Origin: Gentiana macrophylla
Lineage: Eukaryota > Streptophyta > Magnoliopsida > Gentianales > Gentianaceae
Direction of reading: 5' to 3'
Assembly: GCA_026214975.1 (NCBI GenBank)
Contig: CM047810.1
Span: 95,868,316-95,932,315, forward strand
DNA: 64,000 nucleotides
In this document: piece by piece, positions 46,483 to 58,541 of the stretch
Numbering within the stretch: position 1 is the stretch's first letter
Layout: every line of letters starts with the position of its first letter
Position numbers and translations under genes: made by a program
The notes under the pieces: generated by a model
What the model was told of the DNA's origin: nothing
Databases searched by the model: none
What the model saw: only the letters and a program-made list of their open reading frames with translations

Positions 46483-49445
46483 ATGTCCTCTGAAGATACT
46501 CAATCAAATGAGGAAGTTCGCGTAGTCGGTTACGGATCCGGCGGCGGCGAGTGCGGATGGTCGATGATTCGACTCGATGAGAGCAAGAGAAGGCGAGCCG
46601 GAGGATGAAATCGCTCTTATTAGCGTGGCGCGGCTGAGGTGAGATTGAGGAAGAAGACTACGGCGAGGATGCGGACAGGCGGTCTTGAGTTCGTTGGGTA
46701 GGAGGGCGCGAGTTCTTTAGGGTTCTGGAAGCGTCGACGCGGCAGGGAAGAGGTCGATCAAGATCAGTCCGCGGAAGTTACCGCCGAGCCGGTGGCTGCG
46801 CAAAGAGTGTCGACCGCGAGCTCATATCTCGGTGGAGGAATGAGAGCCTTGCAGATTACGCCGCTGGTTATATATGACATTCCCTACGATTATCGATTCG
46901 CGAGCATGGGAGCGGACAATGTGTCAAGGATTTGCGGCCGTGTGGCCGAAGATTACATATGGCTCCACTTCGATCATTTCGTTGCGGACTCAGGCCTCCT
47001 TCGACCCATTTTTGTGAAGTTTATGGAGGAGGCGAGGTGATGCCTGCGACCTTAGTTTGGGAGTTGTTCGCGTCGTGGCGTCCTTTATTATAATCGGCCG
47101 ATTGAAAGGCGCGACCTCTGCATGGGCGCTTTGCTATACTTACTACTTTTCGCGGAAAAGCGGCGCCGGCGATTCAGCCACGTAGTCGCTCGAGTAGTGG
47201 TCGGCCCCGCTTGTTATTCGACCTCCCAGATAAAGTAGCGGACTGGGATAAGAGATGCATGAAGGTGGAGTCACGGGTGGGATGGCCTTTTGCGAAACTG
47301 CCGGCAAACTCTGTGACAACCGAACACCTCAAAGATATCAAAACCGGGGCGACGGCGATGAGTTTATAGCGAAATAAAAGATGATCTAGGCTATACTTGC
47401 AGGAACGAGGATCAAGCCCGCACGTATAACTGGAGAGTGCTTCTTGATATTAGCGAACCGTATCTTCGGTTAGCGGGGCTTCCTGCCGCGGGGGTTGGCG
47501 ATCCCTTTGCACCTGTCGATTTGTTGCCAACCCACCCCGACTGGTACGGGGAATGTCATCATGCCATATGCCTACCATCCCAATGTACCACCTGTGGAGG
47601 CGACCCCTCTAAGCGAGCACCGAGTAGGATTCTTACTTGTTACTTTTTGCATCTGCATCTTTCTTTTTCCCCATATATTTGTCTCATTGTAACGCCCGTG
47701 CTTTCCGGTACCATGGATAGATTGACTCGGCGCAACTCTACATCCCGGATGAAGGCGGTGGGGAGGTGAAGCGAGCCATAAATCTGGTAAAAGTGTGATC
47801 GATCTTCCAAAGTCGTCGGCCTGATCACGGGCGGCGGGCACCTCAAGCTCTCGCAGTGAAAAGACGGCCGTGCCACCGGTGCAATCTGCGACTACAATTG
47901 GGGGCGAGCAAGGCAATGAAGCGAGACAACTCTCTCGAAAGCCGCCACCTACCGGTCAAAAGAAAAGGGCCGTATCGAAGAGGTTGTCCGCCTTTGAAGG
48001 TATCGGCGGCGATCATGATGATCCTCCCCACAAAAATCCAAAAGATGAAGCCGGAAAAAGGCGCGGCGGATAGAGAGGCAGTGGTGAGGAGGCGTGAGCT
48101 CGGCATCCGCTTCCGATAAAGGCAAAAGGTTGCCGAGGTGTCCGCGATCGCGGGCACCGGATGACCATGTCGCCCAAAAAGCGTGCCCGTTGGTCAGCTG
48201 GCTTCCCCGCCCGTCTGGTTGGATGAGGGGTTTATGGGCCAACCCCTCAACATTTCGATGGCGAAAGCAATTTCAAAGGGGATCGCAGATGTTCCTCCCC
48301 TAAAGCACTTGAAGTGGGGCCTGCCCCCAAATGTTAACTTGGAGATCGGCCGCGGGATCGCGGATAGGGTTGCCATACTTTTGTTCCCAACGCCGAAGAT
48401 TTGTGGGGTCCATTCGGCACCGTTATGAAAGCACGGTAAAGTTTTCTTTGCTTTACCATATTTGTCTTTGCTTTACTTTTCCAAGTTGATATCGACTCTC
48501 GCATCTCTTTCCTTTCGATTCGGCACCGGTTTGGCCTGATTCATAAATGACCATATCGAGACCATATCCCTGAGTCTTGATAAGCGCTAAAGCGGCGGAC
48601 GAGTCCAAGAAAGCATTGGAAAAGTCTCATGACACAATGGCGCGGCTTCACGGCGAAGTTGGAATACAGGAAGGACAAGGTGAAAGCGGTGACCGCAGAT
48701 GAAAGCTGGAGGGCGCTGCCCAAGAGCGCAAAGCGCGGGTAGCGGCCGATAAAGCGCGGATGAAGGCGATAAAGCTGGCGAAGGCGGTGAGACTTCGGGC
48801 GGCGACGACAAAATGCGGATAGAGGCGAGAATCTCGCCCGATCGGAGGAGCTTGCACAGCGTGTGGCCAAAGCTCAAGAGTTATCCGATTTGATGGAGCG
48901 ACTTCAAGCTAAATGCGACGATGCTCATCAGGCACTCGCCGTTATGAATCGAAGATGGCCGATAAGAGCGCCGGTTGACGGCGCTTTTGTTATGGGCTTT
49001 GACCAGGCGGCTATCATATTGCCCATTGTTTGTGGGCCCGGGGTAGTGAGGATCGAGATGTTGAAACTTTGCGAGACCGGATTCTCACACACCCTTTCGA
49101 TGAGAACTAAGGGCTTTCCATGCGCGGATTCCTTATTCGGATAAGGAGCTTGAGGCCTATGCTCCAAAGCTTGCTCTCGATTGGGTCGCTCCTGCGGTTG
49201 TAGAAAATAATCTGAGGGAGTTAGTTCGTCGCGAGCTCGAACCGGTCGACGCTGAAGGTGGAGATGGTGGGGAAACTCAGGAGCGAACTGAAGATCAGAT
49301 TGCTGAAGGCGTCACCCCGCCTGCTGTGCCGACTGAGGATGCTACAACGCCTGTTTCCTCTGAGTCAGAAGTCGACAGGCTACTCCACTCCTCCCTTCAC
49401 TCTGCCAATATCCAAAATGAAGACAACCGCCCAGATGAAGCTTAG
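46483..49445 (+). pseudogene. Antisense additional ORF (aORF) of the Tat element, Transposase_28-like
   Basis: Starts MSSEDTQSNEEVRVV at 46483. Pieces in shifting frames follow: IYDIPYDYRFASMGADNVSR and ICGRVAEDYIWLHFDHF (46860-46985), similar to the putative gypsy-type transposon domain found in plant aORFs; YNWRVLLDISEPYLRLAGLP (47425-47490); WLDEGFMGQPLNISMAK (about 48215-48265); an Ala/Lys/Asp-rich coiled-coil-like part (48600-48850); AKAQELSDLMERLQAKCDDA (48866-48925). It ends in a frame finishing NIQNEDNRPDEA-stop at 49445. The function of such proteins is unknown. More than ten frame changes are needed, so as read it is broken. Confidence 0.65.
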
Positions 49446-50049
49446 CTTTGCTTTTGTCCTGATCTGTTTGTAAATTCTGATTTGACTTTGCCTTCACTTG
49501 ATTTGTAATTTGCAACTTATTTTTACTTTTCCGCATAACTCCTCATTTTTCCATTTGCAATTTGTATATTGAAGTTTGCTTTCTGTTCGCCCATATATTT
49601 GTTTGTTTGCCTCTGTTATTGTAATTGAGTCCGATCAATCCCCCTTGGGTTAGATTAGATTCCAAGCCGCTGGTGTATTTCAATTTGTGCCCCCTTGAAT
49701 CTTATCTAAGTCAATTGTTCAGTCGTTACTCGCGCTTCTAAATCTGATGTCAAAGATACTGCTTTTTGAAATTAAATTTCTGGAGGGTGGCCCCCTGTTT
49801 GATATGAGATTTGGCGGCGTGGCGTTTATTGAAAAAATTCCTCATATTGCCCCCACTTTTTGACAAAGGTTGAGGGGAAACCGAGACCTTTGCTTAAAAA
49901 TTTTTCTGCTGAGTAAAATGTTTGTATGAGGAAGGATGTAAATTGGATTTATAAAATTTTGATCACCCCGCTAGATGATAAAATTTACAAAGAAAGCCTA
50001 GACGCTCTTTATCGTCGACAAGAGGATGGCCATAACCCTATCCGATTAT

Positions 50050-51210
50050 TACATATAGTATCTCTTAAGATTATCCGCATGCCAAGGCCTGTTGAGCTCG
50101 TAACCTTCAGGATTCTTCAGTACATAGGTTCCTTTTTTGATCTCCTTTGCCACCTGATAAGGTCCTTTGATTCATTTGTAAGTTTACCCTTATCAGGTTC
50201 CATGCCCGTTGCTTTCCTATTGCGAAGAACGAAAATCCCCACTTTGAGCAGTGGTCGCGGATACGTTTATCATGCTCTCTCTTCGCTACTTGCTTGTAAT
50301 TTAATAAACATACGATAAGCCATTACTCTTTTTCTTCTACCGGATCGAGATCGATTTGTTTATTCAACACGTTATCTTTGGGGTCGAAAAAGCGACCACG
50401 ATGCTTAGCGAGGGCCATCTCATTGGACTCATTGCCTCCGATCCATAAGTTAAAGCAAAAGGAGTTTCACCCGTTGGTGTTTTGATGGTGGTGCGGAGAG
50501 ACCATAAGATGGCGGGCAACTCGCGTCTACCCACCCTCCCGCGCTTTGCTTTATCATCCACACTTTTCTTTAGCATCTTAATTACTTGCTTGTTGCCGGC
50601 CTCAGCTTGACCGTTACCCTGTGGATACGCTACAGATGATTGCCAATGCTTTACCTTGAATTCTGCACAAAGGTTTGAAAATTCCGTACGAAACTGTGGA
50701 CCGTGGTCTGACACCACCGCTCGCGGAACGCCAAAGCGAGAGAAAATTTGATCATGTAAAAAGTACCCTGCCGCTTTTGCAGTTATCTTAACCATAGGTT
50801 TTGCCTCAATCCACTTTGTAAAATAATCGACGGCTACTATGATAACTTTGCATCCGCCTCTTCCTGGTGGAAAAGGTCCGATTAGATCGAGTCCCCACAT
50901 GTCGAAAGGCCAAGGTGCGACCACAATGCTCTGCTCGACAGATGGTAATCGGGGGATATCCGCATGCTTCTGACATTCAGGACATTCCCTGACTAGCTTC
51001 TCAGAGTCTTTAAGAATACTTGGCCAGTAATACCCGGCGGTTAAAACCTTTTGCGCCGGAGAGCGGCTTCTTTGGATGTCCTCCGCACACACCTTGGTGA
51101 AGCTTCGTTTAGAATCGCCAAGCTTTCCTCTTGTCGAACACACCGTAAAAGGGCTTTGTAGCCGACCTTCTATAAAGAACTCCGCTAATGATGACATACC
51201 TCGCGACTCT
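50050..51210 (-). pseudogene. Tat integrase
   Basis: The minus-strand open stretch 51197-50364 contains the zinc-binding end (GYYWPSILKDSEKLVRECPE, then CQKH), the core DMWGLDLIGPFPPGRGG, VVSDHGPQFRTEF and GNGQAEAGNKQV, that is the D,D,E catalytic triad. WSLRTTIKTPTGETPFALTY follows. After frame changes the C-terminal part is visible (VLRNRKATGMEPDKGKL; then RPWHADNLKRYY near 50100-50055), the normal end of Tat pol. The upstream histidine pair of the zinc finger is in another frame. Confidence 0.92.
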
Positions 51211-51700
51211 TCTTACGAGGGTGCGTGATTTGTCCGCCTCATCGGGCAAAATGCCCGTTCGATGTATGCTTGTATCTCATCTATCCAACATGCGACCACA
51301 GGTGATGTATCTATATCCATAATTTCCGCTGCTTCGATTGCGGGCGTCGCTAAATATTCGATCATGATGGAAGGATCCGCGAGCTCCTCCTCCAGAGAGA
51401 GTTTTGATAAGTAGTCTGCTCGCTCATTGTCCTCTCTTTTGATTCTGATAAATTCGCAATATTGAAAACCCGTTGCTAGCTTTCGGACAACTTTGCCGTA
51501 TTTTTCGAGAATATCACAATGCGTGTCATAATCCCCCGAGATTTGTTTGACGATAAGCTGAGAGTCACAATAAACCTCCACATTCTCCACGTTTAACTCC
51601 TTTGCAAGTTTGAGCCCCGCTTATGATCGCGCCATACTCGGCCCTGATTATTCGTGGCGGCAAACTCAAACCTTAAAGCCTTTTCGATCTCCTCAGTAGT
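51211..51700 (-). pseudogene. Second (archaeal-type) RNase H of the Tat lineage
   Basis: Minus strand. LRFEFAATNNQ, then after a one-base shift an EYGAIISGA-like segment, then VEVYCDSQLIVKQISGDYDT, LATGFQYCEFIRIKREDNER and ADYLSKL. These fit the additional RNase H that sits between the Gypsy RNase H and integrase in Tat elements. An extra G in a CAGG context breaks the frame near 51640. Confidence 0.85.
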
Positions 51701-52440
51701 TCCGGCTCCATTAAGATGACTCTGCTCCACAACCATTCCGACTCGATGCTCCGTCGACGCACAGCGACCAACATTGCTCAGTGCATTTCTCGACCTCTCT
51801 GCGGGTCCGATTGGCATAAGCGAGTTTGGTCGTGGCGAGTTAAAACTTGTTTCTACGATGAAGTCTGGCAAGGTTTGCCCCTTGATTGCCTTCCTAGGTT
51901 GATATTGGATATCAAATTCGGTAATTTCGATTGCCCATCTGAGGAGGCGACCTGAAAGGTCCGGCTTGTGCAAAATTTGTCGATCGGATCGTTTATCTGT
52001 TAAAACAATTATTGTATGGGATGTGAAGTAGCCCCTGAGTTTGCGGGCAGCAATAACAAGAGAGTAAGCTAATTTTTCAATGTTGAAATAGCGGTTCTCT
52101 ACCGGACTGAGAGCTTTACTTACATAAAATACGGGATTTTGGAGGTTCCGGCCTCTTTTACAAAACGGCGTGGCGACATTAATCTCAACAAGCCGCTTAG
52201 ATACAAAAATAACACATCCCCTACCGCCGGGTGACTAAGAGGTGGCTTGCCCGATACTCTTTCAGGGCTTGAAAAGCTTGCGAACATTCCACGCCATACG
52301 AAAATGTCTTGTCTCTTCGTAATTTTAAAGAAGGGAAGACACTTTTCAGCTGACTTTGCTATGAAGCGACCAAGTGCGATAATGCGGCCATTTAGCCTTT
52401 GAACTTCCTTGATCGTTGTGGGCTCCTTCATATCGAGGAG
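51701..52440 (-). pseudogene. RT C-terminus and Gypsy RNase H
   Basis: TIKEVQRLNGRIIALGRFIA and KSAEKCLPFFKITKRQD (52425-52300) are the thumb/connection end of RT. Next come PVFYVSKALSPVENRYFNIE, then LVIAARKLRGYFTSHTIIVL (52140-52010), and LSGRLLRWAIEITEFDIQYQ (51960-51900), all in several frames. RT upstream of this (palm with YVDD), protease and gag are absent: only about 350 bp separate this from the primer site. Confidence 0.9.
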
Positions 52441-52786
52441 AGCTTGTATCTTTCCAGGTTTGCCTCGATGCGCGACGGCTAACCATAAAACCTAAACTTG
52501 CCCGCTCGAACCCCAAATGTACACTTTGCTGGATTGAGTTTCATAGAGTGCTTTGCTGTACACTTTGCTGGATTGGGTTTGCCTCGATGCCGCGATGGCT
52601 AACCATACTAGATCCTAGCCGCCTTTCTGTTTATAGATGGACTCGAGTGCGAGTTTGCATGTGATGATGATGATGAAGGAGTTCCTTCCGGCTGTGACGA
52701 TCTGAATGCTTATCCAACCTTGTCGCCGCCGTGAGATCACTCTTGCGGTGGAGCAAATGATCTTGATGAGAATGATATTGATGCTG

Positions 52787-52804
52787 TTCCCGGTAACGGA
52801 GCCA
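52787..52804 (-). other. Primer binding site, tRNA-Asp-like
   Basis: Minus strand TGGCTCCGTTACCGGGAA, two bases inside the 5' LTR. It matches the complement of plant tRNA-Asp 3' ends (TGGCGCCGTTGCCGGGGA) at most positions and fixes the element on the minus strand. Confidence 0.8.
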
Positions 52805-52806
52805 AC

Positions 52807-53436
52807 TGATGTTGCGTGGAATATCAGTTTTGCGGTAACAGTGTCAATCTTGAGGATATAAGGCTGTTATGGGTGATTCCTCCGGAGAGGGTAAGGCGGT
52901 TATTTAGAACAAGGTGGCGGAATAAGCATAAAGTAAATAACAAAAGATGGGGCCGGTGGTTAGCGGCAAAATGGCAGAGTTTGGCTGTGTGTATTTCTTC
53001 TCAGGTCTCCTTCTTTGTTACATATGATCCTCTATTTATAGACAAGCAAGTCGGTCTACTGTTCACGATTAGACAGCTAATGATATAATAAGAAATAACT
53101 TATACAAGTGCCATAAGTATCTTAAACAAATATCTGTATGCACTGAATCATGTAAATAGTCATGCCAGGCGCCCGCATGCGCTGTCCGTGGCGACGATAG
53201 CGCGGTGATGGTAAGGCTGGTAGTGCGATCTTGCCTTGACGATAAGGAGAGAGAAACCATATGATGGAGATACGTCCGGTTTAGAAGTGGCGGACGAGAA
53301 AGGCGGCTAGATCTAGCGACCCGACTTGCTACAAGTGGAGTGCGGCTACATCGGCGAGGCCCATAATATTTGTATTGGGCCGGGTTGACAGGCCCAATCC
53401 GTGGGAACAGTGTCCTGTTGCGGGTTAGGTATATCA
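52807..53436 (-). repeat. Tat element 5' LTR
   Basis: 630 bp, a pair with 44525-45146. The primer site adjoins its inner edge. Confidence 0.93.
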
Positions 53437-53441
53437 AATCT

Positions 53442-54260
53442 AAATGCAGAATATCTATACACTTTTACTAGCTAATGAATGTGGATTGATTTATACAATT
53501 GTTCCTTATGGAATAATTATGTAATACAATGTAATGGTATACAAGGGATATTTGTGCTCAACGTTTGGTTCACTGGGCAAGACGATCAGCGCACAAATCC
53601 AACAACTTGGTATTGATAGCCAATGCGAAGATAATTACAGTAGAAGATTTCAGATTTGTGCCTAATGTACTACATACTTAATTCATATGGCTAAAGTCCT
53701 ACTTCTTTTGATGTATTCATTGTATATAGCTAAAAAACTATAAGGAATGCCGAAATGTGACAGGTGAAACATTTTCGCATTCTTAATGCTATTGATATGT
53801 TATCTACTGATAACATGTTTTATGAGTCATGCAATAAATGTAATATGGAGGTGCATGTTGAACAATGACGTAAGATGTGTTCCAGATGCCGTGCAGCCGT
53901 CCCCCGTACATTGCGGTAAATATACGCTCTCTATAGTCATTATTGTTCGCATATTACAATTTACATACTTATTCATTCTTCTTTTTATTTTCCAGTTATC
54001 GCATTCAGGCAGAAATATTAGACACCACTGGTGGTTTGCCAATATGCTTGACTGGTGTGGGTGCTGAGTTTCTTCTCCGCTCTACGCCTTTGTTGTTACA
54101 AAATAGCTTGAAAACGGTAATGAAAGATTATCATTTAGATTAACAATTAATTGTCGAACCCGATTTGATTATCTTGCTGAAATATGATAAAATCCACAAA
54201 TGTTTCAATTGTATAGGTTGATGGACGTCAGTGTTTTGAACAGTACATAAATAAGTTGTT
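53442..54260 (+). pseudogene. Possible RPA-like gene piece next to a Helitron end
   Basis: 53986-54140 reads YRIQAEILDTTGGLPICLTG, then VGAEFLLRSTPLLL after an AG acceptor, resembling the C-terminal OB fold of replication protein A large subunits, which plant Helitrons often carry. A preceding exon-like stretch (about 53605-53670) reads NLVLIANAKIITVEDFRFVP. The exon-like block 44415-44519 (before the Tat insertion) may belong to the same unit. Identity is tentative. Confidence 0.35.
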
Positions 54261-54790
54261 GGGTCATTTTTACACGTTCGTGCTACACGCTCCATTAACG
54301 CCACATTCTAACGAACCTCCAGAAACTGCATTTATACGGAAAGTGGATTGAGGTGAGGCCTGTGCTCATGCTTTCAAACGCATGCATAAAAGAAAACAAA
54401 TACAACGTAAATTTTTTTAGAGCCATAATAACTTATATTTATCCCTGATATTTTAATATTTAATAGTTTATATTGTTGTTGCTTCGATGTCATTTTATCT
54501 TTTCACGCCGTAACAAAATCTTCAATTACTTTCCTTAGGTGATTAAGATTGAGTGGCTTGGTCGTTGTGGATGATAAGGCTTGGTCGTTGCGGCTTGGTC
54601 GTTGTGTGTTTTATATATTATTTCATTGGGACAACTTATGATTCATGTTGATGATCGGGATCGAGTTTATTACTTATGTACAAGATATATCATTTTCGTT
54701 TTCTTTCATTCTCGCTTACTGATTGCAATAAAACATACATTTATGAGTTTAGATGTTTTTTTATTCCACGATGCATTGACGTTCGACGGT

Positions 54791-54818
54791 CCCGTGCAAT
54801 GCACGGGTTATTGACTAG
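54791..54818 (+). mobile_element. Helitron 3' terminus (plus strand)
   Basis: Perfect hairpin CCCGTGCAATGCACGGG at 54791-54807, a 7-nt spacer, CTAG at 54815-54818, then T. This is the canonical Helitron 3' end. The element lies to the left and would include the RPA-like piece. The 5' end is not determined; TCTATACAC near 53453 is one candidate. Confidence 0.72.
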
Positions 54819-55089
54819 TATTATTATATAGATATAGATTGTCCTACCATTAGAATGATGCGCATAAATTAGGAAACCATTTTTGTTTCCAGTAATATTA
54901 TTTTCTCTTAATAATTAGCAAACCACTTTGTCCCAATAATAGCATTAACTTCCATTAAAAATAATAAATCAATTAAACAAAAGTGCAATTAACAATAGTG
55001 ATCTACGTGTAACAAGTTGCCAAATGATTCTAGGGTATTACATATTTGTCATGCACACAAAGAGAGAGCTTAATATGCATTGTCATGCC

Positions 55090-55591
55090 CAAGGGCGGAG
55101 CCATGATTACGTATTCGGGTGGGCTTGATTTCTTTATAGTGTTATATTATGGAGAATTTTTTTAGGCGTTTAAAATGTAACAATAGAATTCACTCGATAT
55201 ACTCTAATATATATATTCTACTCGAGTGTGATAAAATTATTTATACAGTTTTTTTACGGTGCAATTTTTCTTAAGTTCATAAATTACAACAAAAATTCAT
55301 TTGATACTTAATATGTGTATTCGGATGAGGCGTGTTAATAAAACCGAGTAGTGCCGAGTAAAATTTAAAGGTGGGTTGGATTTGGTTAAAATATTAAACA
55401 TAAATTTAGGTGTGTTTTATTGGCATCACCAAATAGCTTCTAACAATACGATTAAATAAATTTTAATGTAATTAAGAATTTAATTGTGTCAATAGAATGC
55501 ATTAAAAATTAATATAAACCTCTGTATAAGTAAAAAGAGAGTGGACTAGGTGGGCTTAGCCACCCCCAGCCACTATACAGCTACATCCTTG
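55090..55591. mobile_element. hAT-type MITE, TSD GTCATGCC
   Basis: Starts CAAGGGCGGAGCCATGATTA and is flanked by GTCATGCC at 55082-55089 and 55592-55599. It is related at its left end to the element at 5751-6211. The right end (GCTACATCCTTG) is diverged. No coding. Confidence 0.8.
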
Positions 55592-55599
55592 GTCATGCC

Positions 55600-56660
55600 C
55601 ACAATGTAAGAGCATAATGTGCATTGTCATGCCCACAAGGAAAGAGCTTATCATGTTTGCCAAGACCACATAAAATAAATAATGAAAGAATGTTAACCGA
55701 CCTGCTATATAGTTCGACCCGCGGGTGGGCACCCAAATACCAGCCCAACATCCGCATGAATTAAATTGACCCCAGGCGTGGGGCGCGTCATTGTTGAAGA
55801 TTCTCAATAACTCATAGCGAAATAGAGATATGTCAATACCTAATTAACCAACACTAATCGACATTAAGTAATGCATATGGTCATATTTTGCATCTAAATT
55901 TACTACCGGACATAAATCAAAACAAGGTAATAATTAATATATTGTAAAAAAATACTGACTAGAACTTACAAGATAGCATACTGTGCAATGTGTACTGGAG
56001 AGACAATCTGTTGGAATAAAATCGAAAATTGAAACTCACGTTGCGGAGTGATTGGTTGCCGCCGCAGCCTGGGCGACGATTCCCATTCTTTTCCACCGAT
56101 CGATCCACTTATCCCAATAAAATAAAAACTCGAAAATCGTATGCATGATGAACTAATTACAGAAAATTAAATACGAATTTAATCAATTATCCAATAAAAA
56201 ACAATCAATTAAAAATCATAAATTTAACCTAGCCCTTCAATTATATAATCCTTACATTTATTGGATGCCAAGCGTGATACGATCACGGATTCGTAAAAAA
56301 AAACGAATGAAAGATCACCTTGAAAAACATGAATCTACGTTAAAAACTATTACTTTGAAACGAAGCGAAACTCTAGATTTTTTAAGAAACAAATAGACGG
56401 ACTTATACCTAGAAATCGTAGATCCGTGTGACGATTACTGGTCCGAATCATCTTGATCTACATGTCGTTGATTGTCTAACTTATTCTTGATTTTGATCAA
56501 GAAACGGTGTATCAACCGATTACCGGATCATCTTTATTGTTCCCTTTTTCTCTATTATTTTTCTTCGGCGGCTGATCAACAGTCTTTTCCTTTGTCAATT
56601 CACGTATACTACTTTGGTAGTACATATAGTGTTAGTAATTAGGGTTTTATTTTCATTTAC

Positions 56661-56716
<56 letters not shown>

Positions 56717-57479
56717 GTTAAAAATTCCCAAAATGACTTAAAAGCCCTTAATTACAAAACCGGGGTTTTACACATTATAATGTTTTCTTTAGGATTTTTT
56801 TTTTGGTGTTTTTCTTTCTTTCCTTGATTAATTATAGAACACCTGGCATTGCTTTCAACATCGACAGTGTCTTTCTCCGAGGCAAGATTCATATCTAGTC
56901 TTCATCGGGAATACGGTAAATAAAACGTACAAGTGATTAATTCTCTAAACATTTACGTGTTAAAGAAAAAAAAAAGCCCAAAGCCCATGTAATAGGTTTG
57001 ACGAATGGTGAAACAATCAACTTTAGCGATCATTTCGGATAGTCTATGACGTGTATCATCGAGAACTCATAATATCATTAAGTACTCCTTATAAAGTAGT
57101 TGATGATGGGTCTTTGAATCTCTCGATTCATATATAGATCGGGTGAATGATAAATTAATATCTAATGTTAATAAAATATGGGTGTAAGAGAAGAGTTGAT
57201 GGCTTTATCAACTCTACTCTCACATTAGTGAGATAAGAGTTTTGGCTCACTATTTAAGGGTCAAGTTGGCACCTTGGAATGTTCCTCAAGGGCAAGACCA
57301 TTTTTGTGTGGGAGGAAGACCTAGATGGCTCTTAATTAGATCACCACACGTGTGTGCTGCCGTCTGGTCGGCTCGGTTCAAGTTCGTTGGTGGTTGGTTG
57401 GTTACTATATATTTTTCAGTCAAAATTTATTTAAGAAAATGAAAACAGAAATTAATTTTCATTAACAGCAATTAATGTG
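55600..57479. other. Non-coding intergenic, possible LTR debris
   Basis: TGTTGGAATAAAATCG near 56009 and a GC-richer block to 56100 look like LTR edge sequence, but no partner was found. A second CATTGTCATGCCCACAA near 55620 repeats the hAT target site context. No genes supported. Confidence 0.45.
56661..56716. repeat. (ATT)n microsatellite
   Basis: About 18 uninterrupted trinucleotides. Confidence 0.95.
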
Positions 57480-57930
57480 GTTTAAATTTACAGGTAACAC
57501 GTGTGAACAAAATTTCGGACATGTGATGTAATTGATGTAATCAAGCCGGCCTAATTAGCCGCCTTATTGAGGTTGGCCTTATTAGAGTGTTCTGTAAGTC
57601 GGTTTAGCTGACTTAGATGGCTTGTAAAGAGGGTTACAAGCTCACCTTCTCCACTATATAAAGAATCATAATGAGTGAGAATTGATTATCGATTTTCTCA
57701 TCTTCTCACAAAGAATCATTATTCATCCATCGAGCTGCGTTGAGTCGAAAAGAAGTCGGAGCATCTAGTAGTTCGTTGGAGCCGAGTTTTTGATGTGCCG
57801 CTAAACTCGAGACGTAGACCGTTGTATCTCGAAAGACAATTGATACAACCATGGGCACGAGATCCAGGCAAATTTATCTAGGGATAGACTGAATACATTT
57901 GTTGTAATGGATCACACGGAATTAACAGTT
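57480..57930 (+). mobile_element. LTR-like fragment with TATA box
   Basis: CACTATATAAAGAATC at 57653-57668 followed by a leader-like segment. The overall style is a Copia LTR 3' half. Ends not defined. Confidence 0.4.
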
Positions 57931-57949
57931 TTCGTGAAAGAACCAATGT

Positions 57950-58541
57950 TAAACAATCAAAGAACCAAACAACATAAGTTCACAAACACGGAGATTTAAC
58001 GTGGTATCCGACATTGTGTCGACTAATCTACTGACAAAAACGAGGAGTTTATTATCACCAGAAAGTTACAAATTGTTACATTAGTGCTGATATTTACAGC
58101 CTTGGGAATCAAACCCTAGACGACATTATGACCAATTACTGATTGACTAAAATACCCCCAGATGCAGCCTTCCAAATTCAGATGAAAACTACCATGTGTA
58201 ACCAGAATTCAGACTAAGAGCTGACCAGAAGTGAACACCATATTCAGATGTGATCAACAGACCCCAGCTGAGAACATCATGCTTGATGCTCAGCTGAGTG
58301 TTCAGAGGTGTATTCCAAAAGTCAACCCCAACCAGATTCAGATCTACACGCATTAGTTTAAGTCACCATTTCAAATCTCTACCTTGACTTGAACTATATG
58401 CAAACAAATTACTAGTTGCACTACCAATTGCCAAATGTGATGTATCAAACTTCCTCGTTCTTCAGATTTAACAGCTTTGGTTATTCAGCATGTCCAGACA
58501 CAATTGAAACTTGTTGTTCGGAACAGATTTAGTGAACATAC
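57950..58541 (-). pseudogene. Copia D 3' remnant, cut by Copia C
   Basis: On the minus strand the sequence next to the Copia C junction reads MFTKSVPNNKFQLCLDMLNN then stop, the very end of a Copia RNase H (LTK/FTK motif). Beyond it (58460 to 57950) is non-coding sequence suited to the 3' end and LTR. The upstream part of Copia D is not in the window. Confidence 0.65.

Larger units (their letters stand above)
44525..53436 (-). mobile_element. Tat/Retand-like Gypsy retrotransposon, 8.9 kb, TSD AATCT
   Basis: LTRs 44525-45146 (3') and 52807-53436 (5') begin TGATATACC on the minus strand. AATCT occurs on both sides (44520-44524, 53437-53441). The primer site resembles that for tRNA-Asp (TGGCTCCGTTACCGGGAA). 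The order on the minus strand is LTR, PBS, RT C-end, RNase H, second RNase H, integrase, then an antisense ORF, tandem repeats, polypurine tract, LTR. Two RNase H modules plus an additional antisense ORF are hallmarks of the Tat lineage. Gag, protease and most of RT are missing. Confidence 0.93.

Noticed and set aside
47572..48870. Several GC-rich open frames on both strands as independent host genes
   Set aside because: They are overlapping shadows of the frameshifted antisense ORF within a retroelement bounded by LTRs and a target duplication.
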